This document shows positions 35,797-43,713 of a stretch of DNA of 64,000 bases, piece after piece. The DNA is from Paracoccus tibetensis. Lineage in GTDB: Bacteria; Pseudomonadota; Alphaproteobacteria; Rhodobacterales; Rhodobacteraceae. The position numbers were made by a program, and so were the translations under genes. The first letter of the stretch is position 1, and every line of letters starts with the position of its first letter. The stretch covers positions 1 through 64,000 of the forward strand of contig NZ_FMVT01000006.1 of assembly GCF_900102505.1 (NCBI RefSeq). Direction: 5' to 3'. Below the pieces are notes generated by a model. The model did not search any database. It was not told where the DNA came from and saw only the letters and a program-made list of their open reading frames with translations.

Positions 35797-36977
35797 TCTG
35801 GCGCAACCTCGCCTCGAACATGCTGACGCTGCTGATCGTGCTGCTGGTGGCGGCGGCGGCGGCGGTGGCCTGGGCGCAGCGGGAGTTCACCGGGCCGGGC
35901 CCGAGCGAGGTCGCGCAATGCATCGAGATCGCGCCCGGCGCGAGCCTCGGCGCGGTGGGCCAGCGGCTGGCGGCGCAGGGGGCGGTCTCGAACGCCTATA
36001 TCTTCCGGGCGGGCACCGACTATATCGGCAAGTCGGGCGATCTGAAGTTCGGCAGCTTCCTCGTGCCGCCGCGGGCGAGCATGGAGGAGATCGTGGGCGT
36101 CATCACGGCCGGCGGCCCCTCGACCTGCGGGACCGAGGTGCTGGTGCGCGTGGGCGTGCGCGAGAACGCGGTGATCCTGCGCGATACCAATCCCGAGACC
36201 GGCGCCTATGAGGAAGTGGCGCGCTGGAACCCGGCCGCCGGCGAGCGGCCCGAGGCCATCGCGGCGGCCGAGGCCGAGGAGGGCGCCCGCCTGTCCCTGG
36301 TCATGGCCGAGGGCGTGACGAGTTGGCAGGTGGTCGAGGCGCTGAACGCGGTGAGCGTGATGACCGGCGAGATCGCCGAGATCCCCGCCGAGGGAAGCTT
36401 GGCGCCCGACACCTACCTGCTGAGCCGGGGCGGGGACCGGAACGCGATCCTCGTCGAGATGGCGCGGCGGCAGGAGGCGATCCTGGCGGCCGAATGGGAG
36501 AACCGGGCCGAGGGGCTGCCCTATGCCGATCCTCAGGAGGCGCTGATCATGGCCTCGATCGTGGAGAAGGAGACCGGCGTCGCGGCCGAGCGGCCGCAGG
36601 TGGCCAGCGTCTTCGTCAACCGCCTGCGGCAGGGAATGCGGCTGCAGACCGACCCGACGGTGATCTACGGCGTGACCGAGGGCCGCGGCATCCTCGACCG
36701 CGGCATCCGCCGGTCCGAACTGGACCGGGTGACGCCGTGGAACACCTACCAGATCGACGGGCTGCCGCCGACGCCCATCGCCAATCCCGGCCGCGCGGCG
36801 ATCCGGGCGACGCTGAACCCGGACACGACGGAGTACATCTTCTTCGTCGCGGACGGGACGGGCGGGCACGCCTTCAGCCGGACGCTGGCCGAGCACAATG
36901 CCGCCGTCGCCCGCTGGCGCGAGATCGAGCGGCGGCAGGGCCTGCCGGCCGACAGCCCCGTGCAGACCGACGAGTAA
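35793..36977 (+). CDS. mltG: Endolytic murein transglycosylase MltG
   Basis: MltG cuts nascent glycan strands and sets their length. The 394-residue product has one N-terminal transmembrane helix, a LysM-like region and a catalytic domain with Glu258 in IMASIVEKET, LQTDPTVIYG and NTYQIDGLPPTPIANPG. It is translationally coupled to fabF. Confidence 0.93.
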   Translation: MIWRNLASNMLTLLIVLLVAAAAAVAWAQREFTGPGPSEVAQCIEIAPGASLGAVGQRLAAQGAVSNAYIFRAGTDYIGKSGDLKFGSFLVPPRASMEEIVGVITAGGPSTCGTEVLVRVGVRENAVILRDTNPETGAYEEVARWNPAAGERPEAIAAAEAEEGARLSLVMAEGVTSWQVVEALNAVSVMTGEIAEIPAEGSLAPDTYLLSRGGDRNAILVEMARRQEAILAAEWENRAEGLPYADPQEALIMASIVEKETGVAAERPQVASVFVNRLRQGMRLQTDPTVIYGVTEGRGILDRGIRRSELDRVTPWNTYQIDGLPPTPIANPGRAAIRATLNPDTTEYIFFVADGTGGHAFSRTLAEHNAAVARWREIERRQGLPADSPVQTDE

Positions 36978-37005
36978 CGCACCGACAAGATTTGACAAAA
37001 GGGCG

Positions 37006-37031
37006 CGCCCGCCGCAGGCTTGCGGCGGGCG
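37006..37031 (+). terminator. Hairpin after mltG, probable terminator
   Basis: CGCCCGCCGCA-GGCT-TGCGGCGGGCG, an 11-bp stem, followed by TTCCTGTCT. The U-tract is poor, so termination may be partial and the phasin-like gene may be partly co-transcribed. Confidence 0.5.
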
Positions 37032-37089
37032 TTCCTGTCTGGTCGCGGCACCCGGCCGCGGCGGCGCCCTTCGACCGGAGGAAGCCAAG

Positions 37090-37533
37090 ATGAAAATGTC
37101 CGATATGTTTGCGATGCTGGCCCAGAACGCGCGCGTCTTCGAGGAGCGCATGGGCGCCTGGCAGGCCGAGATGTCCAAGAACAGCGAAGAGGCGATGGAG
37201 CAGGCCCGCAAGTGGCAGGAGGGGGCCGTCCAGCGGCAGGAAGAGGTGAACCAGCAGCTGCGCGCCCACATGGAGCAGGCCAGCGAGCAGGTTCGCAACC
37301 AGTGGACGCAGATGCAGTCCGCCTGGGAAAGCCAGTTCGAGCGGCTGCGCCAGCAGGGCGAGGAGATGCGCGCGGCGGCCATGAAGATGAGCGGCGGCAA
37401 GGACAGCGCCGGCTTCGCCGATTGGGCCGAAGCCTATGCGGCGCAGATGGTCTCGTTCGCGCAGAAGATGCAGGGCGAGGCCGCCGATGCGATCGCCAAG
37501 GCGACCGAGGCGCGCGCCAACCGGAAGGGCTGA
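37090..37533 (+). CDS. Phasin-like coiled-coil protein
   Basis: The 147-residue product is almost all amphipathic helix with many Gln, Glu, Met and Trp (for example EEAMEQARKWQEGAVQRQEE) and ends in a Lys/Arg-rich tail. This composition and length resemble phasins that coat polyhydroxyalkanoate granules, but no signature motif is seen. GGAGG lies 9 nt before the ATG at 37090. It sits between mltG and the GTA cluster, and its intergenic downstream region carries the GTA promoter. Confidence 0.5.
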   Translation: MKMSDMFAMLAQNARVFEERMGAWQAEMSKNSEEAMEQARKWQEGAVQRQEEVNQQLRAHMEQASEQVRNQWTQMQSAWESQFERLRQQGEEMRAAAMKMSGGKDSAGFADWAEAYAAQMVSFAQKMQGEAADAIAKATEARANRKG

Positions 37534-37693
37534 GGAATCGGCACCGGCGTTGCGGTCGCGAGTCGCGGCGGCCACGCCGTTTCGCCGGGATGCGTTGCTC
37601 GTCCCTTGGTTGTGCACGGTGTTGGTGTTGCGCGGCTAACCCCATGCTTTAATTCGACAGTTCGCGCCGTTGCGCAGGGTGATGCGGATTTCG

Positions 37694-37722
37694 TTGACTT
37701 GCCGTACGCCCTAGGGTAGAAA
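37694..37722 (+). promoter_or_regulatory. Candidate promoter of the GTA operon
   Basis: TTGACT (37694-37699) and TAGAAA (37717-37722) are separated by 17 nt. The region lies in the only gap of more than 250 nt ahead of g1. In Rhodobacter the GTA promoter is driven by GafA; I cannot identify a GafA site from sequence. Confidence 0.5.
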
Positions 37723-37728
37723 GTTTAC

Positions 37729-37830
37729 ATGCTGGGAGAAATGGGCAAGCGGCCGGGGGCAACCCCGCGCCGCTTTTTCGTTTCGAGCTCGTGCGGACAG
37801 GACACGAGGCGGGGCAGATTGCATGAATGA
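37729..37830 (+). CDS. Possible 33-residue leader ORF overlapping the g1 start
   Basis: An ATG at 37729 opens 33 codons (MLGEMGKRPGATPRRFFVSS and on) ending in the TGA of ATGAATGA, which overlaps the g1 ATG. The predicted transcription start from the candidate promoter falls at about the same base, so it would be nearly leaderless; a second ATG at 37741 is an alternative. An intrinsic terminator lies inside the ORF. It may be a regulatory leader peptide or merely chance; no homology was recognised. Confidence 0.3.
   Translation: MLGEMGKRPGATPRRFFVSSSCGQDTRRGRLHE
37749..37777 (+). terminator. Intrinsic terminator/attenuator in the GTA leader
   Basis: GCGGC-CGGGG-GCAA-CCCCG-(C)-GCCGC followed by TTTTT: ten base pairs with one bulged C and a GNRA-type GCAA loop. 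It sits between the candidate promoter and g1, in the sense direction, so it should stop GTA transcription unless overcome. Confidence 0.65.
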
Positions 37831-38233
37831 TATGGATTGGGGCGGGGTCGGGGATCCCGAAGGACCTTTCGTGGCCGGCACGCAGGCGGGGCATCTTGCC
37901 GCGCTGAAAGCCGAAGGCGCTCCCGTCGAGGAGGACGAGATCGCCGTCGCGCAATGGCTCTTCTGGGACTACGTGAAGGATCTGCGGGCGCATCAGGCAG
38001 AGCTGGCGCAGGCGGACCCACGCGAGATCGAGCCGGCGCGGCTGAAGAAGGCGGTTGAGACCGCCCGGACGGTCCGCGACGCGATTTCGCTTCTGATGCA
38101 GGAGAGGAACAAGGTTGACAAACTTCGCAAGGATATCGCCGGCGGGGTCGGAGGGGGAAGCCTCGACCTTGACGCCGCACGAGATGAGGTCGGGCGCCGC
38201 CTGGCTTGCCTCCGCCGCGCCGGAGGAGGTTGA
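37823..38233 (+). CDS. GTA g1, small terminase subunit
   Basis: The 136-residue product is helical, with a central coiled-coil-like stretch (AVETARTVRDAISLLMQERN) and the tail KVDKLRKDIAGGVGGG, as I recall for GTA TerS. In RcGTA this subunit has lost specific pac binding, which underlies random packaging. It overlaps g2 by at least 50 nt. Confidence 0.75.
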   Translation: MNDMDWGGVGDPEGPFVAGTQAGHLAALKAEGAPVEEDEIAVAQWLFWDYVKDLRAHQAELAQADPREIEPARLKKAVETARTVRDAISLLMQERNKVDKLRKDIAGGVGGGSLDLDAARDEVGRRLACLRRAGGG

Positions 38234-39530
38234 GGACTTCCTCGGCGGGCTGTCCGAGAACGCGCTGCTGTCGCTGCCCTGGCTCTTCGAGTTCTGGGCG
38301 CTCCCGCACCAGCTGCCCCCCGAGGGCGACTGGAAGTCTTGGGTCATCATGGGCGGGCGCGGGGCGGGCAAGACCCGCGCCGGATCGGAATGGGTGCGGC
38401 GGATGGTCGAGGGACCGTCCGCCGCGGCGCCGGGGCAGTGCCATCGCGTGGCGCTGGTCGGCGAGACCTTCGACCAGGTCCGCGACGTGATGGTCTTCGG
38501 CGAGTCGGGCATCCTGGCCTGCTCGCCCCCGGACCGGCGGCCGGTCTGGGAGGCGGGGCGGCGCCGGCTGGTCTGGGCCAACGGCGCCACGGCCACCTGC
38601 TATTCGGCCCATGAGCCGGAGGCGCTGCGCGGGCCGCAGTTCGACGCGGCCTGGGTCGATGAGCTGGCCAAGTGGAAGAAGGCCGAGGATGTCTGGGACA
38701 TGCTGCAATTCGCGCTGCGCCTCGGAGAGCATCCCCAGCAGGTCGTCACCACGACGCCCCGTAATGTGGGGGTGCTGAAGCGGATCATGGCGAATGCCTC
38801 GACCGTGGTGACCCATGCGCCGACCGAGGCAAACCGCGCCTATCTGGCCGAGAGCTTTCTCGCCGAGGTCGAGGCGCGTTACGGCGGCACGCGGCTGGGC
38901 CGGCAGGAGCTGGAGGGGGTGCTGCTCGACGATGTCGAAGGGGCGCTCTGGACGACGGCGATGCTGGAAGGGGCGCGCCTCGGCGAGGTGCCGAAGCTCG
39001 ACCGGGTGGTCGTCGCGGTCGATCCGGCGGTGACGGCGGGGCGGGCGAGCGACGAGTGCGGGATCGTGGTGGCGGGCGTCGTCATGTCGGGCGAGCCGCG
39101 GGACTGGCGCGCCTATGTGTTGGAGGATGCCAGCATTCGCGGCGGGCCGACGGACTGGGCGCGCGCGGCCATCGCGGCGATGGACCGGCACGGGGCCGAG
39201 CGGCTGGTGGCCGAGGTGAACCAGGGCGGCGATCTGGTCGAGAGCGTCGTGCGGCAGGTCGATCCCCTGGTGCCGTTCAAGGCGCTGCGGGCGACGCGCG
39301 GCAAGGGCCTGCGGGCCGAGCCGGTGGCGGCGCTCTACGAGCAGGGGCGCGTGAAGCACCTGCGCGGCGGCACGCTGGGCACGCTCGAGGACCAGATGTG
39401 CCAGATGACGGTGCGGGGCTACGAGGGCACGGGCAGTCCGGACCGGCTGGATGCGCTGGTCTGGGCGCTGCACGAGCTGATGATCGAGCCGGCGGCCGGA
39501 TGGCGGCGTCCGCAGATGCGGCGCCTTTGA
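38115..39530 (+). CDS. GTA g2, large terminase subunit (TerL)
   Basis: TerL pumps host DNA into the particle and cuts it. The 471-residue product has Walker A GGRGAGKT (Lys86), Walker B FDAAWVDELAKW, and a nuclease domain with acidic residues in VVVAVDPAVTAGRASDE and RLDALVWALHELM. The listed start is TTG at 38115; an ATG at 38184 (MRSGAAWLASA) matches the family N-terminus about as well and would reduce the overlap with g1 from 119 to 50 nt. Confidence 0.9.
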   Translation: MTNFARISPAGSEGEASTLTPHEMRSGAAWLASAAPEEVEDFLGGLSENALLSLPWLFEFWALPHQLPPEGDWKSWVIMGGRGAGKTRAGSEWVRRMVEGPSAAAPGQCHRVALVGETFDQVRDVMVFGESGILACSPPDRRPVWEAGRRRLVWANGATATCYSAHEPEALRGPQFDAAWVDELAKWKKAEDVWDMLQFALRLGEHPQQVVTTTPRNVGVLKRIMANASTVVTHAPTEANRAYLAESFLAEVEARYGGTRLGRQELEGVLLDDVEGALWTTAMLEGARLGEVPKLDRVVVAVDPAVTAGRASDECGIVVAGVVMSGEPRDWRAYVLEDASIRGGPTDWARAAIAAMDRHGAERLVAEVNQGGDLVESVVRQVDPLVPFKALRATRGKGLRAEPVAALYEQGRVKHLRGGTLGTLEDQMCQMTVRGYEGTGSPDRLDALVWALHELMIEPAAGWRRPQMRRL

Positions 39531-39542
39531 GGCAAAACCGGG

Positions 39543-39622
39543 GCGTTCTGCCCGCAGAAGACAGCAAGAGCCGGGGGCATTCTGCCCCCGGACCCCCTGA
39601 GGATATTTGGGCACAGAAGATG
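39543..39622 (+). repeat. Dispersed GC-rich intergenic repeat, copy 6 (inside the GTA operon)
   Basis: GCGTTCTGCCCGCAGAAGAC, a CCGGGGGC-ATTCT-GCCCCCGG hairpin, ACCCCCTGAGGATATTTGGG and CACAGAAGATG. It is slightly diverged from the other copies and lies between g2 and g3. Confidence 0.7.
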
Positions 39623-39624
39623 AG

Positions 39625-39647
39625 GGGGCGGCTTTCCGGGCCGCCCC
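39625..39647 (+). terminator. Terminator-like hairpin between g2 and g3
   Basis: GGGGCGGC-TTTCCGG-GCCGCCCC followed by TTCG. The 8-bp GC stem has a weak U-tract. It directly follows the repeat and could reduce transcription into the portal-to-tail genes. Confidence 0.4.
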
Positions 39648-39674
39648 TTCGTCGTGCCGGTGATGGAGGCGAGG

Positions 39675-40859
39675 ATGGCGTTTCGTTTGTTTTCGCGGGA
39701 GGAGAAGGCTCCTGCCGTGCCGGAGAGGAAGGCCAGCGCCACCGGGCGGGTGGTCGCCTTCGCCAGCGGCTCGGGCCGGGCGGTCTGGTCGGCGCGCGAC
39801 ACGGCCAGCCTGACGCGCAGCGGCTTTGTCGGCAACCCGATCGGCTTTCGCAGCGTCAAACTGATCGCCGAGGCGGCGGCCGCGGTGCCGCTGATCTGCG
39901 AGGACCGCGAGCATCGCTACGAGACGCATCCGGTCATCGACCTCCTGCGCCGGCCCAATCCGGGCCAGGGGCGGGCCGAGCTGATGGAGGCGCTGCTGGG
40001 GCAGCTGCTGCTGTCGGGCAACGGCTATCTGGAGGCGGTGGGGCTGACCCCGGCCGGCCTTCCGGGCGAGCTGCATGTCCTGCGCTCGGACCGGATGAGC
40101 GTGGTGCCGGGCGAGGATGGCTGGCCCGTCGCCTATGAATACGCCGTCGGCGGGCGCAAGCACCGCTTCGACATGACCGGCAGTCCCGACCCGATCTGCC
40201 ACATCAAGAGCTTCCATCCGCAGGACGACCATTACGGCCTCTCGCCGATGCAGGCGGCGGCGGTGGCGCTGGACGTGCACAACAGCGCCAGCGCCTGGTC
40301 GAAGGCGCTCTTGGACAATGCGGCGCGACCCTCGGGCGCGATCGTCTACAAGGGGATCGACGGGCAGGGCGTGCTGAGCCCCGAGCAGTACGACCGCCTG
40401 GTGGGCGAGATCGAGATGAACCACCAGGGCGCGCGCAATGCCGGGCGGCCGATGCTGCTGGAGGGGGGGCTGGACTGGAAGCCAATGGGCTTCTCGCCCT
40501 CGGACATGGAGTTCCACGAGACGAAGCTCTCGGCGGCGCGGGAGATCGCGCTGGCCTTCGGCGTGCCGCCCATGCTGATGGGGATACCGGGGGATGCGAC
40601 CTATGCGAACTACGCCGAGGCGAACCGAGCCTTCTACCGGCTGACGGTGCTGCCGCTGGCGACGCGGGTTGCGGCCTCGATGGCCTGGTGGCTCTCGGAG
40701 CACCTGGGGGCCGAGATCGAGCTGCGGCCCGATCCGGACCGTGTCCCGGCCCTGTCGGACGAGCGCGACCAGCAGTGGCGCCGGGTCAGCGAGGCGGCCT
40801 TCCTGACGGATGCCGAGAAGCGGGCGCTGCTGGGCCTGCCGCCTCTGGCCGAGGGCTGA
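39675..40859 (+). CDS. GTA g3, portal protein (HK97 family)
   Basis: The portal dodecamer forms the DNA entry vertex. The 394-residue product shows the phage portal pattern VGNPIGFRSVKLIAEAAAAV, HPVIDLLRRPNPGQ and the C-terminal FGVPPMLMGIPGDATYANYA. The ATG at 39675 is used because of GAGGCGAGG before it. Confidence 0.92.
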   Translation: MAFRLFSREEKAPAVPERKASATGRVVAFASGSGRAVWSARDTASLTRSGFVGNPIGFRSVKLIAEAAAAVPLICEDREHRYETHPVIDLLRRPNPGQGRAELMEALLGQLLLSGNGYLEAVGLTPAGLPGELHVLRSDRMSVVPGEDGWPVAYEYAVGGRKHRFDMTGSPDPICHIKSFHPQDDHYGLSPMQAAAVALDVHNSASAWSKALLDNAARPSGAIVYKGIDGQGVLSPEQYDRLVGEIEMNHQGARNAGRPMLLEGGLDWKPMGFSPSDMEFHETKLSAAREIALAFGVPPMLMGIPGDATYANYAEANRAFYRLTVLPLATRVAASMAWWLSEHLGAEIELRPDPDRVPALSDERDQQWRRVSEAAFLTDAEKRALLGLPPLAEG

Positions 40860-40863
40860 GGCC

Positions 40864-41094
40864 ATGGAGGGGTCGCGTTTCGTGCGCGAGGCTGGGTGGC
40901 ACGAGCAGCGCTTCGAGGTGCAGGAGCGGATCATGGCGCTGCAGTTCGGTACCGTCGAGAAGCGGCTCGAGCGGATCGAGGCGATGATCGAGGGGCTGGA
41001 GCGGCGGCTGTGGATGACCGTCTACGGCGTCGTCGCGGTGATCCTGACGCAGGCCGTGCAGGGGATACTTGAGTTTGCGCCGAAAGGAGGCTGA
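40864..41094 (+). CDS. GTA g3.5, small membrane-associated protein
   Basis: The 76-residue product has an amphipathic N-terminal half (FGTVEKRLERIEAMIEGLER) and a hydrophobic helix (MTVYGVVAVILTQAVQGIL). It occupies the g3.5 position between portal and protease. Function unknown. Confidence 0.7.
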   Translation: MEGSRFVREAGWHEQRFEVQERIMALQFGTVEKRLERIEAMIEGLERRLWMTVYGVVAVILTQAVQGILEFAPKGG

Positions 41095-41097
41095 GGC

Positions 41098-41628
41098 ATG
41101 GTTCCGGGGCTTGAGGTGAAATACGCGGGCGGCCCGCCCGTCCTGTCGGAGGGGCAGGTGATGGAGGGCTATGCGAGCCTCTTCGGCCTGACCGACCAGG
41201 GTGGGGACGCGGTGATGCCGGGGGCGTTCCGCGCCTCGCTGGCGAAGCTGGCGGGCAAGGGCGACAAGGTGCGGATGCTGTGGCAGCACGATCCGACCCG
41301 GCCCATCGGCGTCTGGGACGAGATCCGCGAGGACGAGAAGGGCCTGTGGGTCAAGGGCCGGCTGCTGCCCGAGGTGGCGCAGGCGCGCGAGGCGGCGGCG
41401 CTGATCCAGGCGGGCGCGATCGACGGGCTCTCCATCGGCTACCGCACGGTGCGCGCCGAGCGCGACCAGAAGGGCCGGCGGATGCTGGCGGAGGTCGAGC
41501 TGTGGGAGGTCTCGCTGGTGACTTTCCCGATGCTGCCCGAGGCGAAGGTCGGCCGCAAGGACGCCGACGACATGCGCGAGTTCTGCGCCGTGCTGGCCCA
41601 AGCGGCCGAGGCGCTGCGCCTGGGCTGA
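41098..41628 (+). CDS. GTA g4, prohead protease (HK97 family)
   Basis: This serine protease processes the capsid N-terminus during maturation. The 176-residue product has the family His in MLWQHDPTRPIGVWDEI, Ser in DGLSIGYR and the LWEVSLVTFPMLPEA motif. The ATG at 41098 follows AAAGGAGG. Confidence 0.92.
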   Translation: MVPGLEVKYAGGPPVLSEGQVMEGYASLFGLTDQGGDAVMPGAFRASLAKLAGKGDKVRMLWQHDPTRPIGVWDEIREDEKGLWVKGRLLPEVAQAREAAALIQAGAIDGLSIGYRTVRAERDQKGRRMLAEVELWEVSLVTFPMLPEAKVGRKDADDMREFCAVLAQAAEALRLG

Positions 41629-41643
41629 GCGGCCCGGCGCGAG

Positions 41644-41667
41644 CGGCGCACCTTCAGCGGTGCGCCG
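41644..41667 (+). other. GC-rich mRNA hairpin upstream of the capsid gene
   Basis: CGGCGCACC-TTCAGC-GGTGCGCCG, a perfect 9-bp stem in the g4-g5 gap, no U-tract. Confidence 0.6.
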
Positions 41668-41743
41668 GCGAGGTTCGGACTGGCCCCCGAGGCGGTCCGC
41701 AAACAGGGGCCAAGGCCCCGATTTCCGCGATGAGGAGACAAGC

Positions 41744-42907
41744 ATGACCGAGGCGAAGGCTGCGGGCGGCGGGGACATGCCCGCCGACCTGAAGGGGGCC
41801 ATGATGGGGTTCGTCGGCGAACTCAAGGCTTTCCGCGACGACATTCAGACCAAGCTCAAAGCACAGGAAGAGCGCATGACCATGATCGACCGCAAGACCG
41901 CCCTCCGGGGCCGCGCCCCCCTCTCCAGCACGGCCGAGGCGGCGGCGCCGCACCAGAAGGCGTTCAACGCCTATCTGCGCAGCGGCGATGACGACGGCCT
42001 GCGCGGCCTGTCCGTCGAGGAGAAGGGCCTGACCGTCGCCAGCGACGGCGGCTTCCTCGCCGCGCCGCAGGTCGCCGACACCGTGCAGCAGGTGCTGCGC
42101 TCGGGCGCCTCGCTGCGCCGGCTGGCCAATGTCGTGACCGTCGAGAGCTCGGTCTACGAGGTGCTGGTCGACAAGGGCGATCTGGGCGCCGGCTGGGCGA
42201 CCGAGGCGGCCTCGGGCGAGACGGCCACGGGCGGCATCGAGCGCATCGCGATCCCGGTCCACGAGCTGTCGGCCATGCCGAAGGCGAGCCAGCGCCTGCT
42301 GGACGACGCGGCCTTCGACGTCGAGGCCTGGCTGGCCGAGCGCATCGCCGACAAGTTCGCCCGCTCCGAGGCGGCCGCCTTCGTCAACGGCGACGGCGCC
42401 GACAAGCCCCGCGGCATCCTGCGCTACCCGGTCGCCCCCATCGCCACGGCCACCGACAGCCAGGTCGGCTTCGTGGTCACCGGCGCCTCGGGCGACTTCA
42501 ACCCGGACAACCCGGCCGACTGCCTGATCGACCTGATCTACGCGCTCGGCGCGGCCTACCGCACCAATGCGAGCTTCATGATGAACTCGAAGACGGCGGC
42601 GCGGGTGCGCAAGATGAAGGACGCCGAGGGCCGCTTCCTCTGGGCGGACGCGCTGACGGTCGGCCAGGTCCCGCAGCTGCTGGGCTACCCGGTGCTGATC
42701 AGCGAGGACATGCCCGACGTCGCGGCGAATGCAATGGCCATCGCCTTCGGCGACTTCCGCTCGGCCTACACCATCGTGGAGCGTCCGGACCTGCGCGTGC
42801 TGCGCGATCCCTTCAGCGCCAAGCCTCATGTGCTGTTTTACGCCACCAAGCGCGTCGGCGGCGGCATCACCGACTTCCGCGCCGTCAAGCTGCTCCGCTT
42901 CGCCTGA
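41744..42907 (+). CDS. GTA g5, major capsid protein (HK97 fold)
   Basis: The 387-residue product builds the head. The first about 100 residues are helical and charged (FVGELKAFRDDIQTKLKAQE), the scaffold-like delta domain removed by the protease; the rest shows the HK97 core with SDGGFLAAPQVADTV, WATEAASGETATGG, FVNGDGADKPRGIL and RVGGGITDFRAVKLLRF. It is flanked by two stable hairpins without U-tracts, which may give it its own stable mRNA. Confidence 0.95.
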   Translation: MTEAKAAGGGDMPADLKGAMMGFVGELKAFRDDIQTKLKAQEERMTMIDRKTALRGRAPLSSTAEAAAPHQKAFNAYLRSGDDDGLRGLSVEEKGLTVASDGGFLAAPQVADTVQQVLRSGASLRRLANVVTVESSVYEVLVDKGDLGAGWATEAASGETATGGIERIAIPVHELSAMPKASQRLLDDAAFDVEAWLAERIADKFARSEAAAFVNGDGADKPRGILRYPVAPIATATDSQVGFVVTGASGDFNPDNPADCLIDLIYALGAAYRTNASFMMNSKTAARVRKMKDAEGRFLWADALTVGQVPQLLGYPVLISEDMPDVAANAMAIAFGDFRSAYTIVERPDLRVLRDPFSAKPHVLFYATKRVGGGITDFRAVKLLRFA

Positions 42908-43032
42908 CCCTTCGGGGCCAGGGCGAGGGGCAGGGGGCGTGCCAGTGTCGCTGGCCGTCCCGGCTTAGCCACTGTCCGCGCGTGCTGATGGTCGGCGCGC
43001 GGGTGTGTCCCCTGCCCGCATGAGACGAGGAT

Positions 43033-43056
43033 GCGGGGCCCTGCATGGGGCCCCGC
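43033..43056 (+). other. GC-rich mRNA hairpin downstream of the capsid gene
   Basis: GCGGGGCCC-TGCATG-GGGCCCCGC, a 9-bp all-GC stem, no U-tract, in the 190-nt g5-g6 gap, the longest gap in the cluster. Confidence 0.65.
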
Positions 43057-43098
43057 CGGTTGGAACAGGTGCGGACGGCAGGACGGGAGGTTCGCAAG

Positions 43099-43713
43099 AT
43101 GATGCTGATTGAAGAGACCGCGGTTGCGGCGGAGGTGCTGCCGGTTGCCGCGCTGAGGTCGCATTTGCGGCTTGGGTCGGGCTTTGCCGGCCCTGACGAC
43201 GCCGCCGAGACTGCCGCCCTGCAGGGATTTCTGCGCGCCGCCATCGCCGTGATCGAGGCGCGCACGGGCAAGGTGCTGCTGAAGCGGCGCTTTCTGATGC
43301 GACTGGATGACTGGCGGGACCGGATGGGGCAGTCGCTGCCGCTGGCGCCGGTGCACTCGGTCGAGCGCATCGCCATCGAGGATGCCGAGGGGCAGGAGAC
43401 GGAACTGCCGGCCGACAGCTGGCGGCTGGTCCCAGACAGCCAACGGCCGGCGATCCTGCCCACGGGCGTGGTGCTGCCGCATGTGCCGCGCCGCGGCTCG
43501 GTCGCGATCCGCTTTCTGGCGGGGTTCGGCGACAGCTGGGACCAGGTGCCGGCGGATCTGGCGCAGGCCGTGATCATGCTGGCGGCGCGCCATTACGAGG
43601 ACCGCCACGACGCCCATGCCCGGCAGGCGCTGCCCTTCGGGGTCAGCGCGCTGATCGAGAAGTGGCGTGCCGTGCGCACCTTGGCGGGCCGCGGCGCGCG
43701 GGAGGGGCGGTGA
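43099..43713 (+). CDS. GTA g6, head-tail connector (adaptor)
   Basis: The 204-residue product is of the phage gp6-like connector type, with the N-terminal VAALRSHLRLG, a predicted helical pair with IAVIEARTGKVLLKRRFLM, LAPVHSVERI and the C-terminal AVIMLAARHYEDRHD. The start is ATG at 43099 or 43102. It shares one base with g7. Confidence 0.88.
   Translation: MMLIEETAVAAEVLPVAALRSHLRLGSGFAGPDDAAETAALQGFLRAAIAVIEARTGKVLLKRRFLMRLDDWRDRMGQSLPLAPVHSVERIAIEDAEGQETELPADSWRLVPDSQRPAILPTGVVLPHVPRRGSVAIRFLAGFGDSWDQVPADLAQAVIMLAARHYEDRHDAHARQALPFGVSALIEKWRAVRTLAGRGAREGR

Noticed and set aside
37725..40934. Open frame of over 1000 codons on the minus strand opposite g1-g3
   Set aside because: Antisense shadow of terminase and portal; low-complexity Arg/Pro-rich product without recognisable motif.
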